Assembly: GCA_946800325.1 (NCBI GenBank)
Contig: OX326956.1
Location: 14,425,167 to 14,489,166, forward strand
Origin: Luzula sylvatica
Taxonomy: Eukaryota > Streptophyta > Magnoliopsida > Poales > Juncaceae
Reading direction: 5' to 3'
DNA length: 64,000 nucleotides
The stretch's first letter is position 1. Every line of letters starts with the position of its first letter. The notes under the pieces are model-generated. The model had not been told where the DNA came from and ran no database searches. It was given only the letters and a program-made list of their open reading frames with translations. Position numbers and translations under genes: made by a program. Positions 1 to 10,003 of the stretch are shown here, in pieces.

Positions 1-261
1 TGCATGATCAATTGGTAACTTTATTTTTTTTTTGAAGGAAGAGGATGTAATCCTCATTCATTGCTTAAAAACCGTTTGTTACATAGAATAATTACAAGCG
101 AGTTAACATCACTTCAGTGCCCCGCATTAAACCCCGCTAATCTCTCAATGCCCGTCTCTCTCTTCTGTTTGAGTTCAGTCCCCCCCCGGAAAATTTTTTA
201 ATTTCCCCTTGGTTGTCCTACCCCTACCATGTCCGCATCATCCAGCGGACCGTGTGTCGTG

Positions 262-262
<1 letters not shown>

Positions 263-295
<33 letters not shown>
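263..295 (+). repeat. Poly-C homopolymer, 33 bases
   Basis: An uninterrupted run of 33 C lies in the 3' untranslated part of LINE copy A, with a shorter C8 run upstream near 181. Long G/C homopolymers are rare in plant DNA and assemble poorly, so the exact length is uncertain. Confidence 0.95.
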
Positions 296-297
<2 letters not shown>

Positions 298-299
298 GC

Positions 300-529
300 T
301 AATAGGTTTGTTATTGAAGATGGAGTTGTTCCTGGCCAGCCATACCGCGTATCGTGTGGCCCACCATCCGGCGTCCCATTTCTTCTTATCGTCGTGTGTT
401 AATATCCCTCGTTGCCCCAACCATCCGGTTTGCGATGTATTCCCCCTATCCCACCCATTTTCAGTTGCTATGCTTGCCCATACCCCTCTTATTAGGACGC
501 ATTCATGGAATAGGTGCTCGTTTGTCCGC
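300..529 (-). pseudogene. LINE reverse-transcriptase C-terminal zinc-binding remnant
   Basis: The minus-strand translation begins NEHLFHECVLIRGVW and later reads WATRYAVWLARNNSIF. This fits the pattern of the zinc-binding tail found after the reverse transcriptase in plant L1-type LINEs (a His/Cys pair with LF and VW spacing, then W-x-x-R-N-x-x-IF). Only the last part of the ORF is present because the insertion is 5'-truncated at 529. It is not a functional gene. Confidence 0.75.
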
Positions 530-546
530 ATCAATTGGTAACTTTA

Positions 547-681
547 GCATGATAGATATAAAAAAAAACGAAAATTTCATTTGCTTGTGGTACTATAAAA
601 TTATTTCTTCTGTCATCTGCAGCTCTATTTAGAGTTAGGTCTATAAATTATTTTCAATTGTTTTGTTGTCTTTCAAAGTAA
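547..681. repeat. Segment S, copy A, left part
   Basis: This stretch aligns by eye with 43698-43825: a shared gcatgata start, then tttagagttaggt-type and attatttt blocks. It continues at 6384 after the Helitron. The same segment occurs at 43100-44260 and 58440-59402, downstream of the phosphatase gene. Confidence 0.65.
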
Positions 682-710
682 CTAGCTTCTGCCCCGCGCA
701 ATTGCGCGGG
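682..710 (-). other. Helitron 1 3' terminus with hairpin
   Basis: CTAG at 682-685 (plus-strand view) is followed by a perfect 18-bp palindrome cccgcgcaattgcgcggg at 693-710. On the minus strand this is the hairpin plus CTRR signature that ends Helitron replication. Confidence 0.8.
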
Positions 711-1019
711 CATTCTCTAGGTGTTGTTGTTTTCTTTCTATGCCATCATTAGGTCGACACGTTGTACTTAGAGGGCTAGTATGTGGTGTGAATGTACTTT
801 GCAATGTGTTTGTTGTTATTTTTATGAATGTTTGTTTGTTCAGAGGTATGATAAGTGTATCACAAACAGTGAATTTTTTTCGTATGATTTAGTGAGGGTC
901 GTGGTGTGTGGAAATTAGGAATGTGGTATTGAATAAAGAGATGATTCTGGATATGTTGAATGATTATGCGTAACAGGAATGTCAACCATTATAGACATGG
1001 CAAATAATATAAGAAGCAT
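711..1019. other. Helitron 1 interior, no gene seen
   Basis: AT-rich sequence between the 3' terminus and the LINE insertion. No coding or structured feature recognised. Confidence 0.6.
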
Positions 1020-1045
1020 AATAAACATAGTTAACATACACTTTT

Positions 1046-2445
1046 TGCAAGGCCTTCGACACCATTTCATGAGACTACATCCAAAACCTCTTAGAGGCTC
1101 GAAACTTTCCGCAAAAATGGTCAAGATGGGTAAAAGAGCTACTAACGTCGGCATCGTCAAAGGTGAAATTAAATGGAAAATTAGGAAAAAAATTCAAACA
1201 CAAGCGAGGAGTAAGGCAAGGAGACCCCTTATCTCCAATGCTTTTCGATTTGGTAGCCGACTCGTTACAAACTTTCCTCCAAAAAATTAATCATCTCATG
1301 GTATCGCCTATCAAATTTGCAACAAGGGCCCTTCAATACGCCGACGATACGATCCTCTTTATCGAGGCACATCCGACCAACCTCAAGATACTAACATACA
1401 CTTTAAATCTATTTCAACGGGTTTCGGGACTTGCTATCAATATTATCGGGATGGAAAGGAAAATGCCTTTCCTTGGGAGGACGGTTGGTGCTTGCGAAAT
1501 CGGTCCTAAATGCGGTCCCGACCTATTTCATGCAATGCTTCCGCCTACCAAAATGGTTGATAAAGGAAATAAATAAAATAACAAGGAAATTTCTTTGGAA
1601 AGGCGATAAGGAATGTTTAGGTGGTCATTGCCTAATTAATTGGAAAAAGATTTGCCTACCAAAAGAAAACGGAGGTTTAGGTATGTTAGATATGGAGACA
1701 CACAACACATCACTATTACTAAAGTGGCTTTGGAAAATATGTCAAAATAGTGAGGGTATGTGGGCGACCACCATTAAAAATATTTACGGAATTGAACATG
1801 CATCCCAATTGGAAAATGTGGCGAGCAAGCACCCATCCTACTTCGTCAAGGACCTACGCGCACTTCTCTCACAATTTCGAATAGCGTACGAATTCGATAC
1901 GAGAACGAACCAACACGCTTGGATGGGCAAACCGGATTCCTTCTCCACGGCTGCTACATACAAACTCCTAATAAATCCGGGAAAAAAAATGTGAGTGGAA
2001 CACCACCCTTTGGAAAACAAAAGCGCCCGCGAAAGCAAAAATGTTTGCATGGTTGGCGCTCAACGAAAGGATTTTAACGGGAGATGTTTTGCGAAAAAGG
2101 AATTGGCCTCACGAGACAACGTGCAAAAATTGCACCAACAACGTTGAAGAATCGGCGACACACTTACTCATAAATTGCTCATATGCGCAGAGAGTTTGGA
2201 GAGGGCTTCGACGCATCATAGGAGTATCTTTCCACACTCGCGACACCTTGCCCAAATTTTGGCTAGACAACCGAAGGAAATACACCAAGGAAAAAAAGGA
2301 TGAAATCGACACCTACTTTGTGGCCACACTTTGGTCTATTTGGAAAGAGCGAAACGAACGGATCTTTAATCAAAAGAACTCTCCGTCGTCCTCCACGATA
2401 GCGAAAGTCACCTACGAGGCGAAGGCATGGAAACTTCATAGTTAA
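1046..2445 (+). pseudogene. LINE reverse-transcriptase pseudogene
   Basis: The reading frame starts at 1046 with KAFDTIS, then a TGA at 1070-1072 where L1 proteins usually have W. It then gives RGVRQGDPLSPMLF and the catalytic-site motif LQYADDTILF. A frameshift near 1430 moves the frame to LSLGGRLVLAKSVLNAVPTY and further LINE reverse-transcriptase sequence to 1994. A second shift near 2000 leads to MFAWLALNERILTGDVL and a zinc-binding tail with CKNCTNNVEESATHLL and WSIWKERNERIF. The order is the normal L1 C-terminal half. The ORF1 protein, endonuclease and reverse-transcriptase start are missing. Confidence 0.9.
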
Positions 2446-2652
2446 TCGTGATCCAAATTTCGCTCGCCGCTTCTGGTTTCTCTTCTCTTCTTCTTCTCAA
2501 ACCTAGTTAAATCTCTTTACTTGTAAGGCGCACCCTTAATGGATACGCGTTCCTAATAAAGGATTTAGCATAGTCACTTTATTTTGTCTTTATTTTTTAC
2601 ATTACCGTGTAAAATTTAAAACGTTGTATTAAACTTGCTTTAATATATCGAA

Positions 2653-2669
2653 AAGAAGCTGCGCTTCTT
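2653..2669 (+). other. LINE copy B 3' stem-loop
   Basis: aagaagc-tgc-gcttctt forms a perfect 7-bp stem with a 3-base loop, about 9 bases before the A-rich tail. LINE copy A and the 58-kb retroposon have equivalent hairpins with different stem sequences. Confidence 0.75.
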
Positions 2670-2706
2670 AATTTTCATAAAAAAATAAAAATAAACATAG
2701 TTAACA

Positions 2707-2866
2707 TATTGATAATGATGACTAAGTGTGCCAGTTAATGATTTGTTCTGCTATAAAAAATAAGTTTCGTTATTACATATCTATAATTTTGCCAAGCCAA
2801 CGTATTGATAATGATGAATCAGTGTGCCAGTTAATGATTTGTTGTACTATAAAAAAGAGTTTTATA
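2707..2866. repeat. Diverged tandem duplication, 96-bp period
   Basis: tattgataatgatga, then gtgccagttaatgatttgtt and tataaaaaa blocks occur at 2707 and again at 2803, in the Helitron 1 interior beside the LINE target site. Confidence 0.8.
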
Positions 2867-3229
2867 TGCATGAACTTGTCAGTATGTTACTACTTATTGT
2901 TTATTAGCTGCTTCAATCATCTTGGAATGCATAAGCGATACTTATTTGGTGTGTTTATTTTCGATTGAGCACTAAATTGTAGATGCGTCAGAATATGCAC
3001 ATCATAACAATGAGTCCTGAATGACTATATATTTTGCATTATAACAGATAGTGTTGCGTAGTTGTTATGTTTAACTTTTAGATTTTTATAAATATTACCA
3101 AGAGGATTAAGACCATAGATGATTTGTCTATTGTAAACACCCTTTTGTTTAGAATGAAATGAAATTTACTTGCATCATGAACTGTATGAGTGTGCCTATT
3201 CATATAGTGATTGAGTAACTTTCGTTAAT
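2867..3229. other. Helitron 1 interior, no gene seen
   Basis: AT-rich, no coding or structured feature recognised. Confidence 0.6.
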
Positions 3230-3935
3230 TCATTAATTTATTGAATTTCATCTTTCAAGAGGATCCTTTTTTCGAAGAGAACAATTCCATATGTTATGCT
3301 CATTTACATTAAAAAAAAAATTATGCGATCCATAATAATAATGCCATGATTGTTTACTTATCTATTAATTTTCGTTAAATTTTTGGCTAATTTATTAGAA
3401 AGGTAATCCTTATTTTCTTCATTTTCGCATGCTCCATCGTGTGAAAGAATACACTTTCGTTGAATAAGTTATTTGCCTTGCCGTGTTTTTCTGGATCACA
3501 CAAAAAACGGTTCTCCTCTCAAATGAACTATCATTGTAATGCTATGGTAGTTTGCTAATGTGTTAATGCTTATTTAATTTTTCTATGATTTTATTGAGTT
3601 TCATCCTGCAAAAGGATTTTCTTTTGAAGCGAATTAGTCCTTGTGCTATGTTCATCTAAATTCCATAAAAAAACAATTCCCATGTCACACGATCAATAAC
3701 AATAATGCTATTATTGTTTACTTATCTATTAATTTTTGGTGAGTTTTTGGCTAATTTATTCTAAAAGTAGTCCTTGTTCTTTTTCTTTTTTTGATGCTCC
3801 ATTTTGTGAAAGAATATGCTTTCTTTGATTAAGTTATTTACCTTGTTGTGTTTCTCTGAATCGCAAAAAGAAGCAGTTGTCCTCCGAAACAAACAATGAT
3901 TGTAATGCCATGCTTGTTTGCTAATGTGATAATGG
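3230..3935. repeat. Old tandem duplication, about 360-bp period
   Basis: Two diverged copies can be followed through shared blocks such as tttggctaatttatt, gtgaaagaata, ttgtttacttatctattaat and gtttgctaatgtg, at about 3257-3560 and 3609-3930. No function seen. Confidence 0.7.
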
Positions 3936-4105
3936 TATCTACAATTTCTATGGCTTCTGGAGAAATACGCGGGACAATGAACAAAGACGTTCGTACTCAA
4001 ACTAAACACACATAACATAATTTCACTAACATGCGTGCTTCATATATTTATATGTCAAAAAAGAAGAGTCACACAACTTTTGACTATGTAATTCCCCGAG
4101 TGATA

Positions 4106-4250
4106 ATTAAATAATACAAAGACTTAAAAAAAAATAGTAATAACAGGAAAAAATATCATCTCATTCTTCCTTATTGAATTAAATAATACAAAGACTTAAA
4201 AAAAAAATAGTAATAACAGGAAAAAATATCATCTCATTCTTCCTTATTGA
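4106..4250. repeat. Recent tandem duplication, 72-73 bp
   Basis: A unit starting attaaataatacaaagac is repeated head to tail at 4106 and 4178. The copies differ only in the length of an A run. Confidence 0.95.
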
Positions 4251-4426
4251 TTTTATAGGCGTTTGATGACCCATTTTTTTGGAGATTCTTCATTGATGAA
4301 AGAGAAGAAGCATAAACATAATAAAACATTAATGATAAAAATACTCTTTAGAAAGACAAATAAGAGTAGCAAAAGCAGAAAAACATGAAGGCAAAGATAA
4401 ATCAATCAGAAAGATCATCAAATCAG

Positions 4427-4505
4427 AGAAATCATACTGCTGAGAAGAAGGGGGTGATGTGGAGGGCTTAGAAAAAGAGGATTTCTCTAAAATTATTAAC
4501 TATCT
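4427..4505 (-). other. Second copy of Helitron 1 5' end
   Basis: This stretch parallels the outer 5' end at 6297-6383: agagaaatcatac, gctgaga, gggggtga, gtgga, ggatttc and ctaaaatta blocks occur in the same order in both. Similarity stops at tatctat, close to where the element should end. It is read as an internal, older 5' terminus of the same family. Confidence 0.65.
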
Positions 4506-4513
4506 ATCTGTGG

Positions 4514-5112
4514 CAGAGGCACGACACCGTGTAATCGAAATCACCGCCTACTCAAAATCGTAAAGGGGACCAAAGAAATGCACGACACTGGCACGGCACT
4601 GCCTACTCGATATCGTAAAAGGGACCAAAGAGAGGCACGACACCGCCTACTCGAAATCGTAAAAGGGACCAAAGACAAGCACGACACCGCCTACTCGAAA
4701 TCGTAAAAAGGACCAAAGAGAGGCACGACACCGCCTACTCGAAATCGTAAAAGGGACCAAAGAGAGACACGACACCGCCTACTCGATATCGTAAAAGGGA
4801 CCAAAGAGAGGCACGACACCGCCTACTCGAAATCGTAAAAGGGACCAAAGAGAGACACGACACCGCCTACTCGAAATCGTAAAAGGGACCAAAGAGAGGC
4901 ACGACACCGCCTACTCGAAATCGTAAAAGGGACCAAAGAGAGGCACGACACCGCCTACTCGAAATCGTAAAAGGGACCAAAGAGAGGCACGACACCGCCT
5001 ACTCGAAATCGTAAAAGGGACCAAAGAGAGGCACGACACCGCCTACTCGAAATCGTAAAAGGGACCAAAGACAGGCACGACACCACCTACTCGAAATCAT
5101 AAAAGGGACCAA
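4514..5112. repeat. 44-bp minisatellite
   Basis: The unit begins aggcacgacaccgcctactc and ends gggaccaaagag. Eleven in-register copies begin at 4633, 4677, 4721 and so on to 5073, with two or three degenerate copies before them. Copies differ by only a few bases. It lies directly beside the inner Helitron 5' end. Confidence 0.95.
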
Positions 5113-6296
5113 CTTGAGATTCACTGATATGCACGCTAATTCTCAATATTTATTCTCTTTCATTCGAAGCCGCAACACATGAGACAAAATATAAGAAACC
5201 CAAGGGACGTAATCTGAGATTCTCCAATTACTAATTCACCTTCTTAATAATTAGTATTGGTCACATGGGAAATCATCACTGATTAAACTGTAATTCAAAT
5301 GAACTAATTCAAATGAACTGATTAGCCGATAGAAAGAAAGTAAATTCTCCATATATATTCCTTTCTGTTCGAAGTTACAACGCATCAGACGAAACGTACG
5401 AAATCAAAGGCACGCAATCTCAGATTTTCCATTTTGTAATTTCACTTCTTATCAACTGTTTTTAATCACCTGGAAAATCATCACTTATTAAGCTGCGACC
5501 GGAATGAATTGATTAACTGATAAAAAGAACATGTAAGTAAGAAGAAAAAAAAAACAGAAAAAACATTAAACACAGGAACAAAAAACGAAAATAAAAAAAA
5601 AACAAAATAAATCAGATACAAAGAATAAAACAACCAAACAAAAGAGAAAAAAAATATGAATCATTAAGTAGAGGAACAGAAAACCAAAAAAAATCATAAT
5701 AAAATCAGATTAGAAAGAAATATACTCCCTAACACACATAACTCCTCACTACAAAACGAAAACTACGGTCCCAGAAAAAACGAAACTCTTTCATACTTCA
5801 AACCGACAACAACACAGCGTAAACATTGTACAAAGACAGCGAAAGCTTAAACAATCACTAACTGGCACACCGTAAACCCTAGAAATCAGAAATGAGTTAA
5901 AAGAGGAAACATACCAAAAGACCAGAAGCAGAGAACAAAGTTGAAACATCGGCAACAAAGAGCGAAGCGAGCAAGAAGAAATCCACCCAGAGAAACGAAG
6001 AAACTGGCCTCGATATAGAAGACAGCCGAAATAAGAAATGGGTAATGGACGGATTATTCAAGGAGAAATAAACACATGAAAACCATACCACATAAGACCA
6101 TGTTTTAAGAAAAAAAGTAGTACATAGAGAAAAGAAATGAACTATGAGCAGGGAATAAAGAAGCAACGCACCCAAAGAAGGATTAAATCAGACACACACA
6201 AATAATCCACCAGAGAAGATCCAACGGCTGATAAAACCTCATCATCACCAACCAAATCAAACGGATAAAATTAAATCAATCAGAAAGGTCATCACA
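5113..6296. other. Helitron 1 5' segment, no gene seen
   Basis: A-rich on the plus strand, with a diverged repeat pair around 5110-5280 and 5330-5500 (both contain gattctcca/gattttcca and tcacct/tcacctgg-like blocks). No conserved protein recognised on either strand. Confidence 0.5.
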
Positions 6297-6383
6297 ACAG
6301 AGAGATCATACGGCTGAGAAAAAGGGGGTGACGTGGACAGTTTCAAAAAAAGGGGATTTCCCTAAAATTATAATTATCTATAA
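6297..6383 (-). other. Helitron 1 outer 5' terminus
   Basis: The minus strand starts ttatagataattataa and continues with gggaaatcccc, cacgtcac and cagccgt-type blocks typical of plant Helitron 5' ends. The end point is set by comparing the flanks with other copies of segment S. Confidence 0.6.
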
Positions 6384-6654
6384 TTACAAAATTGAAGTTA
6401 TGAACATAATAATAATTCTATCAAAAAATGTCAAGTAATTAAAATAGGATATTGGTGGAGATCAATACAAACGTAATACACTTTTTTTTACCATCTTATC
6501 GGCACTTTTATATTAATTGATCTTTTCTAAAGTATTTATTTTATCATTTTCAAAGTTATTTTCATTTATGTAATGGTATTGTTTTCAATTAATTAACTTG
6601 GATTAATGTTTATTTTCTTTAATCTTTATGTTTAGCAACTATGTAGTCCCACCC

Positions 6655-7175
6655 ATAGTTAGTCATTCGTGATACGCGAATAATACGATACGCAATACGT
6701 TCGTGTATAATTCGGATCAAACGTTTTTCAAGTCGGTCAAATAAAACACAATACGCTAATAATTTGTCAATTCGGTTATTCGTTTATAGTTATGTTTATT
6801 TGACATAATACAGATGCAATAATTCGGTATACAAATGTACATTTGTTTACCTATAAATAATTTGAAATTATAATTATTTTATTAAACAATATTTATTTTG
6901 GTTTAAAATCATAAATTTATATATTATTATTGATATTTTGATTTTCTTAATCATTTTTGGCAATTTATGTATTTTTATTTATTAAAAAAATTTTATACTT
7001 TTTCTTCTAAAAAAACGTATTATACGAAAATACGTGTATTATTCGTGTTTTTTAAAAAAATATTATAAAATGCGCGAATTATTAATCATGTTGAGTACGA
7101 GAACGTCAATACGTATATTATTCGTAATACGTAATTAATCGTAAATTATACGTGTATTATTCGCGAACTGAACAA
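6655..7175. mobile_element. MITE-like element with gaataatacg terminal arrays
   Basis: Both ends are rich in cgcgaataatac in opposite orientation (6670 and, reversed, about 7160), with many cgtattattcg/taatacg words between and an AT-rich centre. It interrupts segment S. Exact ends and a TSD could not be fixed. Confidence 0.5.
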
Positions 7176-7335
7176 CTACCACCTTGCCAACCATTTGCAT
7201 ACCGTAATGACGAGTTTGCGTAAAATAATGACGAATATTTTGCCATCTTCTGGATAGAGTGATCACTAATGACACACATATTGAAATTTTGAATAAAACT
7301 ACATATCTACCGTAGAGAATCACCAACGAAAAGAA

Positions 7336-7364
7336 ATGAAAATTGATTATAGATCAATTTTCAT
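7336..7364. other. Perfect 12-bp hairpin
   Basis: atgaaaattgat and its exact reverse complement are separated by tatag. Purpose unknown; it may be MITE debris. Confidence 0.6.
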
Positions 7365-7592
7365 CAAATCAATGTTGTTTCGAAACCATAGATAATTTCC
7401 TTACAATTATATTTTGTATTAAGTGTCATTTTGATTTGAAATATCAACACATTAGAGATCATTAAAAAATCGTCACGACAACATGTGTCGAAATATACAA
7501 GTATAAAACGTTGAATTTCCATGTATAGAACAACATCATTTCAAATCAAATAAATATATTTTACTAAATTAATTCATTAAACTAAGCTTAAT

Positions 7593-7717
7593 TACACCAT
7601 TTTGAACATTTTGAGATGCTGCTTTAAACACATCCGGCTCCAATTATTCCTCGGTATTATAAAAAATACGCCTCTAAAGAACAGTATATCGACAATATTT
7701 TACATCATATACCAATA
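7593..7717 (-). pseudogene. Histidine-phosphatase last-exon pseudogene
   Basis: On the minus strand the sequence reads LVYDVKYCRYTVL, then a stop, then LEPDVFKAASQNV in shifted frames. This corresponds to LVYDVNYCGYTVLERR and LEPDVFKVASENV in exon 4 of the intact gene at 59403-60566. Stops and a frameshift show it is dead. No other exons were found nearby. Confidence 0.8.
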
Positions 7718-8240
7718 ATTCACTGATTCACTTGAATAAATGAAATATCGATTTTTAAAAATTGAAAAATTCTTAGGTTAATGCGCTACGATTGATGCAA
7801 TATTTGTTTTTAGATTAGCAAGAACTCAACAACGGTTGATACATTTAAAGCAAAACAAAAAATAACAAACGAACAAATGTCAAATCCGTATTTTATTTTG
7901 CCGGTCAATTATATTAGTCATGCAAATGAAATTATCGGAGATCATTAATCCACTATATTTTCAATTAAATTTAAAAAGATTCTATTTTCAAATCCGTATT
8001 TTTTTCTTTCTTTTTATTTTCTTCAAAAGAAATTTAAAAAAAATTCTATTTTCTTGTTACGTTTCAGGTTATTCGTGAAATTATTTATGAACAACGGTTC
8101 TCAAATTTGTCAGCTCTTAATATGATGGAGGCGGAGCGAATGACAATTTGTCTTTAATTTGTAATACTGGAAACAATTCATTTGTTCTTATTAGGATTAG
8201 ATATTGCGATAATTATGTATACGATTGGAAGTAATTATGA

Positions 8241-8616
8241 AAGAGCCGAAGTAACATGGGGCAAATGATAACATGGACAATCCCACGTACATTAGACAGA
8301 AAGAGGGAAGAACCGAAGTAACTCGACCATAAGAAGGCGAAAAATAAACTTTTGATAAGGTCGCCAAGTTGAGTACGAGTGGGTATGGTGAGAGAGTTCC
8401 TATTGATTCAACTAGTCAAGTCCCCGCTACGCTCTCTCTATTTGTCCCCTCTTCTCCTTATTCTCTTCTTCTCGAATAGCAAGAATGAGGAAGGTCACTA
8501 AGGGAAGATCGCTATCTTTTGATTCAATTCCAGCTAACCATCGACCTATCGATACTTGAATTAGTGGTCATTACTTACATTAGCTATCGAGAAAAGGTAC
8601 TAACAATGGGCCGTCG
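8241..8616. other. Intergenic, no gene seen
   Basis: No recognisable coding sequence or repeat. Confidence 0.5.
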
Positions 8617-8753
8617 GGACTACTCAACAACAATGACCAAACTGATGATAACAAAGTAGTCAAGACGATTGGTCGTCGGCAACCAATTGCCGACATGTTT
8701 TGGAATTTTGCCAACGGTTTTGATCGTCGACATTACATCAATTTGTTGTAGTG
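8617..8753. mobile_element. CACTA-like terminus or small CACTA MITE
   Basis: The right end, reversed, begins CACTACAACAAATTGATG, the usual terminus of plant CACTA (En/Spm) elements. A subterminal hairpin, gtcggcaa-ccaa-ttgccgac, lies at 8675-8694. The left end, actactcaacaacaatg near 8619, is a poor match to the same terminus, so this could be a 137-bp internally deleted copy or one isolated end. Confidence 0.55.
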
Positions 8754-9705
8754 ATTATTAAATGCATTTTATTTCTACAAGATATATAATAATTCAAGTG
8801 CTAAAGAAATATGAATTAAACATTCTATGTTTAGACGGGCTTAAAGATATATGGCATGACAATTGTGTTTATGGATTCTGAAATACTCTGGCAGTTTTAG
8901 ACTCGAAGATTTTACTGTCGATACTTACAGGCTCAAAATGCAAAAGAAATGATATCACCATCAGTAAGACATGATACAATCATGCATTTGAGATTTAATT
9001 TGTGGACTTACCATAACTTTATGTATAAGACAATTCATTTGCGATGTGAAGTTTTATTTTGTTATTCTCTTCTCTTCTCTTCATTTGCGATATGTGAAGT
9101 TCATCTGGACTTCAATGCACTGGCTTAATCTTTTTCTCCAATTAGCTGGGATATTAGAAAAACCCAATTAAAAATAAAACTACATTACCCAATGTATTGT
9201 TGGATTTTGAACATAGTTCACAAGATCAGCGATTCGGAGTCTGGGTCGTTCGATTCGAGCAGGAATCGGCGATGGCCGACCCAATTCCGATCAAAGTAGT
9301 TCGTTTCGGCTTAATTTTGCCATGAAGAGATGGTAGAAAGGAATGCAGCCGCTAGGGAAAGTGCCGGGAGAGGAGGAGGGAAGCCAGGGGTGATAAGGAG
9401 TGTTCATGTTGTCAATCTAAGAGTGAAAGAGGAATTATTTAGGTTTTGAAGCTCGTAAGTGAGTAATCCACTCCCTGTTTCATGAGATGTCATGGAGAAA
9501 AGAAAAACATATTCTTTATTCAAAAGACATCCTTTAGAATTAGAATGGGATAGATGACAAGGATGGTACGTGATTTGTAGATTGTTATGTTTTATGTGTT
9601 TGGAAATTTGTCTATAATAATTTATCATCTTATTTTGATTTATTTGCTGGACATATTTACGATATTCACTAACAATCCACGTTAATAAATTTTTTATGAG
9701 GACTG
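8754..9705. other. Intergenic, no gene seen
   Basis: AT-rich. A more GC-rich patch at 9225-9380 resembles no family I can name. Confidence 0.5.
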
Positions 9706-10003
9706 CTAAGTGCTAACACATTCCGTTCTTAACGCACACCAGACCGTCATATATCTTTCATATTCATATTTATATATTTTTACAACGACTCATAATAAAA
9801 ATACTAGTATTTATACTTTTTTTTTCAACAACAAAAATTACAAAATGTATAAATAATATTAAGAATAAAAAGTATTACCGATCTTCATCCACACTAAAAA
9901 GGTTAAATAAGAACAAATTTTGTATTTATTGTATAAAAAAAAGATATAAATATATAAAAGATATATGTTAACATGACGTGCATTAAGAACGGAGTGCATT
10001 GTC
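9706..10003. mobile_element. MITE with long terminal inverted repeats
   Basis: The left end reads ttccgttcttaacgcac. The right end, reversed, reads ctccgttcttaatgcac. Both continue into inverted catatatctttcatat-like sequence, giving arms of about 60 bp around an AT-rich core. It has no coding capacity. Confidence 0.7.

Larger units (their letters stand above)
24..529 (-). mobile_element. 5'-truncated L1-type LINE, copy A
   Basis: A short non-LTR retrotransposon copy on the minus strand. Its 3' end lies at the left: the minus strand ends in an oligo-A tail (poly-T on the plus strand near 24-33). A 17-bp direct repeat, atcaattggtaacttta, flanks it at 7-23 and 530-546 and is read as the target-site duplication. 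The coding remnant at 300-529 is the reverse-transcriptase C-terminal region. Just before the tail the minus strand can fold a 6-bp stem (41-46 with 50-55). The host sequence rejoined across the insertion matches segment S, which recurs at 43690 and 58.5 kb. Confidence 0.85.
1039..2689 (+). mobile_element. 5'-truncated L1-type LINE, copy B
   Basis: Plus-strand LINE inserted in Helitron 1. A perfect 19-bp target-site duplication, aataaacatagttaacata, flanks it at 1020-1038 and 2690-2708. The element starts inside the reverse-transcriptase domain and ends with a 3' stem-loop and an A-rich tail. The coding part is broken by stop codons and frameshifts, so it is inactive. Confidence 0.93.
682..6383 (-). 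mobile_element. Non-autonomous Helitron 1 (5.7 kb)
   Basis: Minus-strand Helitron. Its 3' end at 682 reads CTAG followed by a host T, with an 18-bp palindrome (693-710) a few bases inside, as expected for a Helitron terminus. The 5' side near 6383 has typical plant Helitron 5' features on the minus strand: gggaaatcccc, cacgtcac and cagccgttggatc blocks. Joining 681 to 6384 restores a continuous segment S (gtaa/ttac), as insertion between A and T would give. The canonical TC start is not seen; the end reads TT. No Rep/helicase ORF was found, so it is non-autonomous. It contains a LINE, several tandem duplications and a minisatellite. Confidence 0.7.
6384..8240. repeat. Segment S, copy A, right part plus start of next unit
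   Basis: 6384-6640 continues segment S after the Helitron (aattctatcaaaaaatgtcaa and aattaacttggatt blocks also occur near 59050/59200 and 43860/44140). 7400-7560 matches 59220-59340 (gtcacgacaacatgtgtc, caaatcaaataaat). 7593-7717 is the last exon of a phosphatase pseudogene. 8050-8240 matches the beginning of segment S at 43220 and 58560 (attaggattagatattg). This suggests head-to-tail duplicates of one locus. Confidence 0.65.

Noticed and set aside
238..534. 98-residue minus-strand ORF as a gene
   Set aside because: It is a LINE remnant whose C-terminus is translated poly-C.
4514..5112. Regular 44-bp repeats as a possible CRISPR array
   Set aside because: The units are directly contiguous with no unique spacers, and the surroundings are plant transposon DNA.
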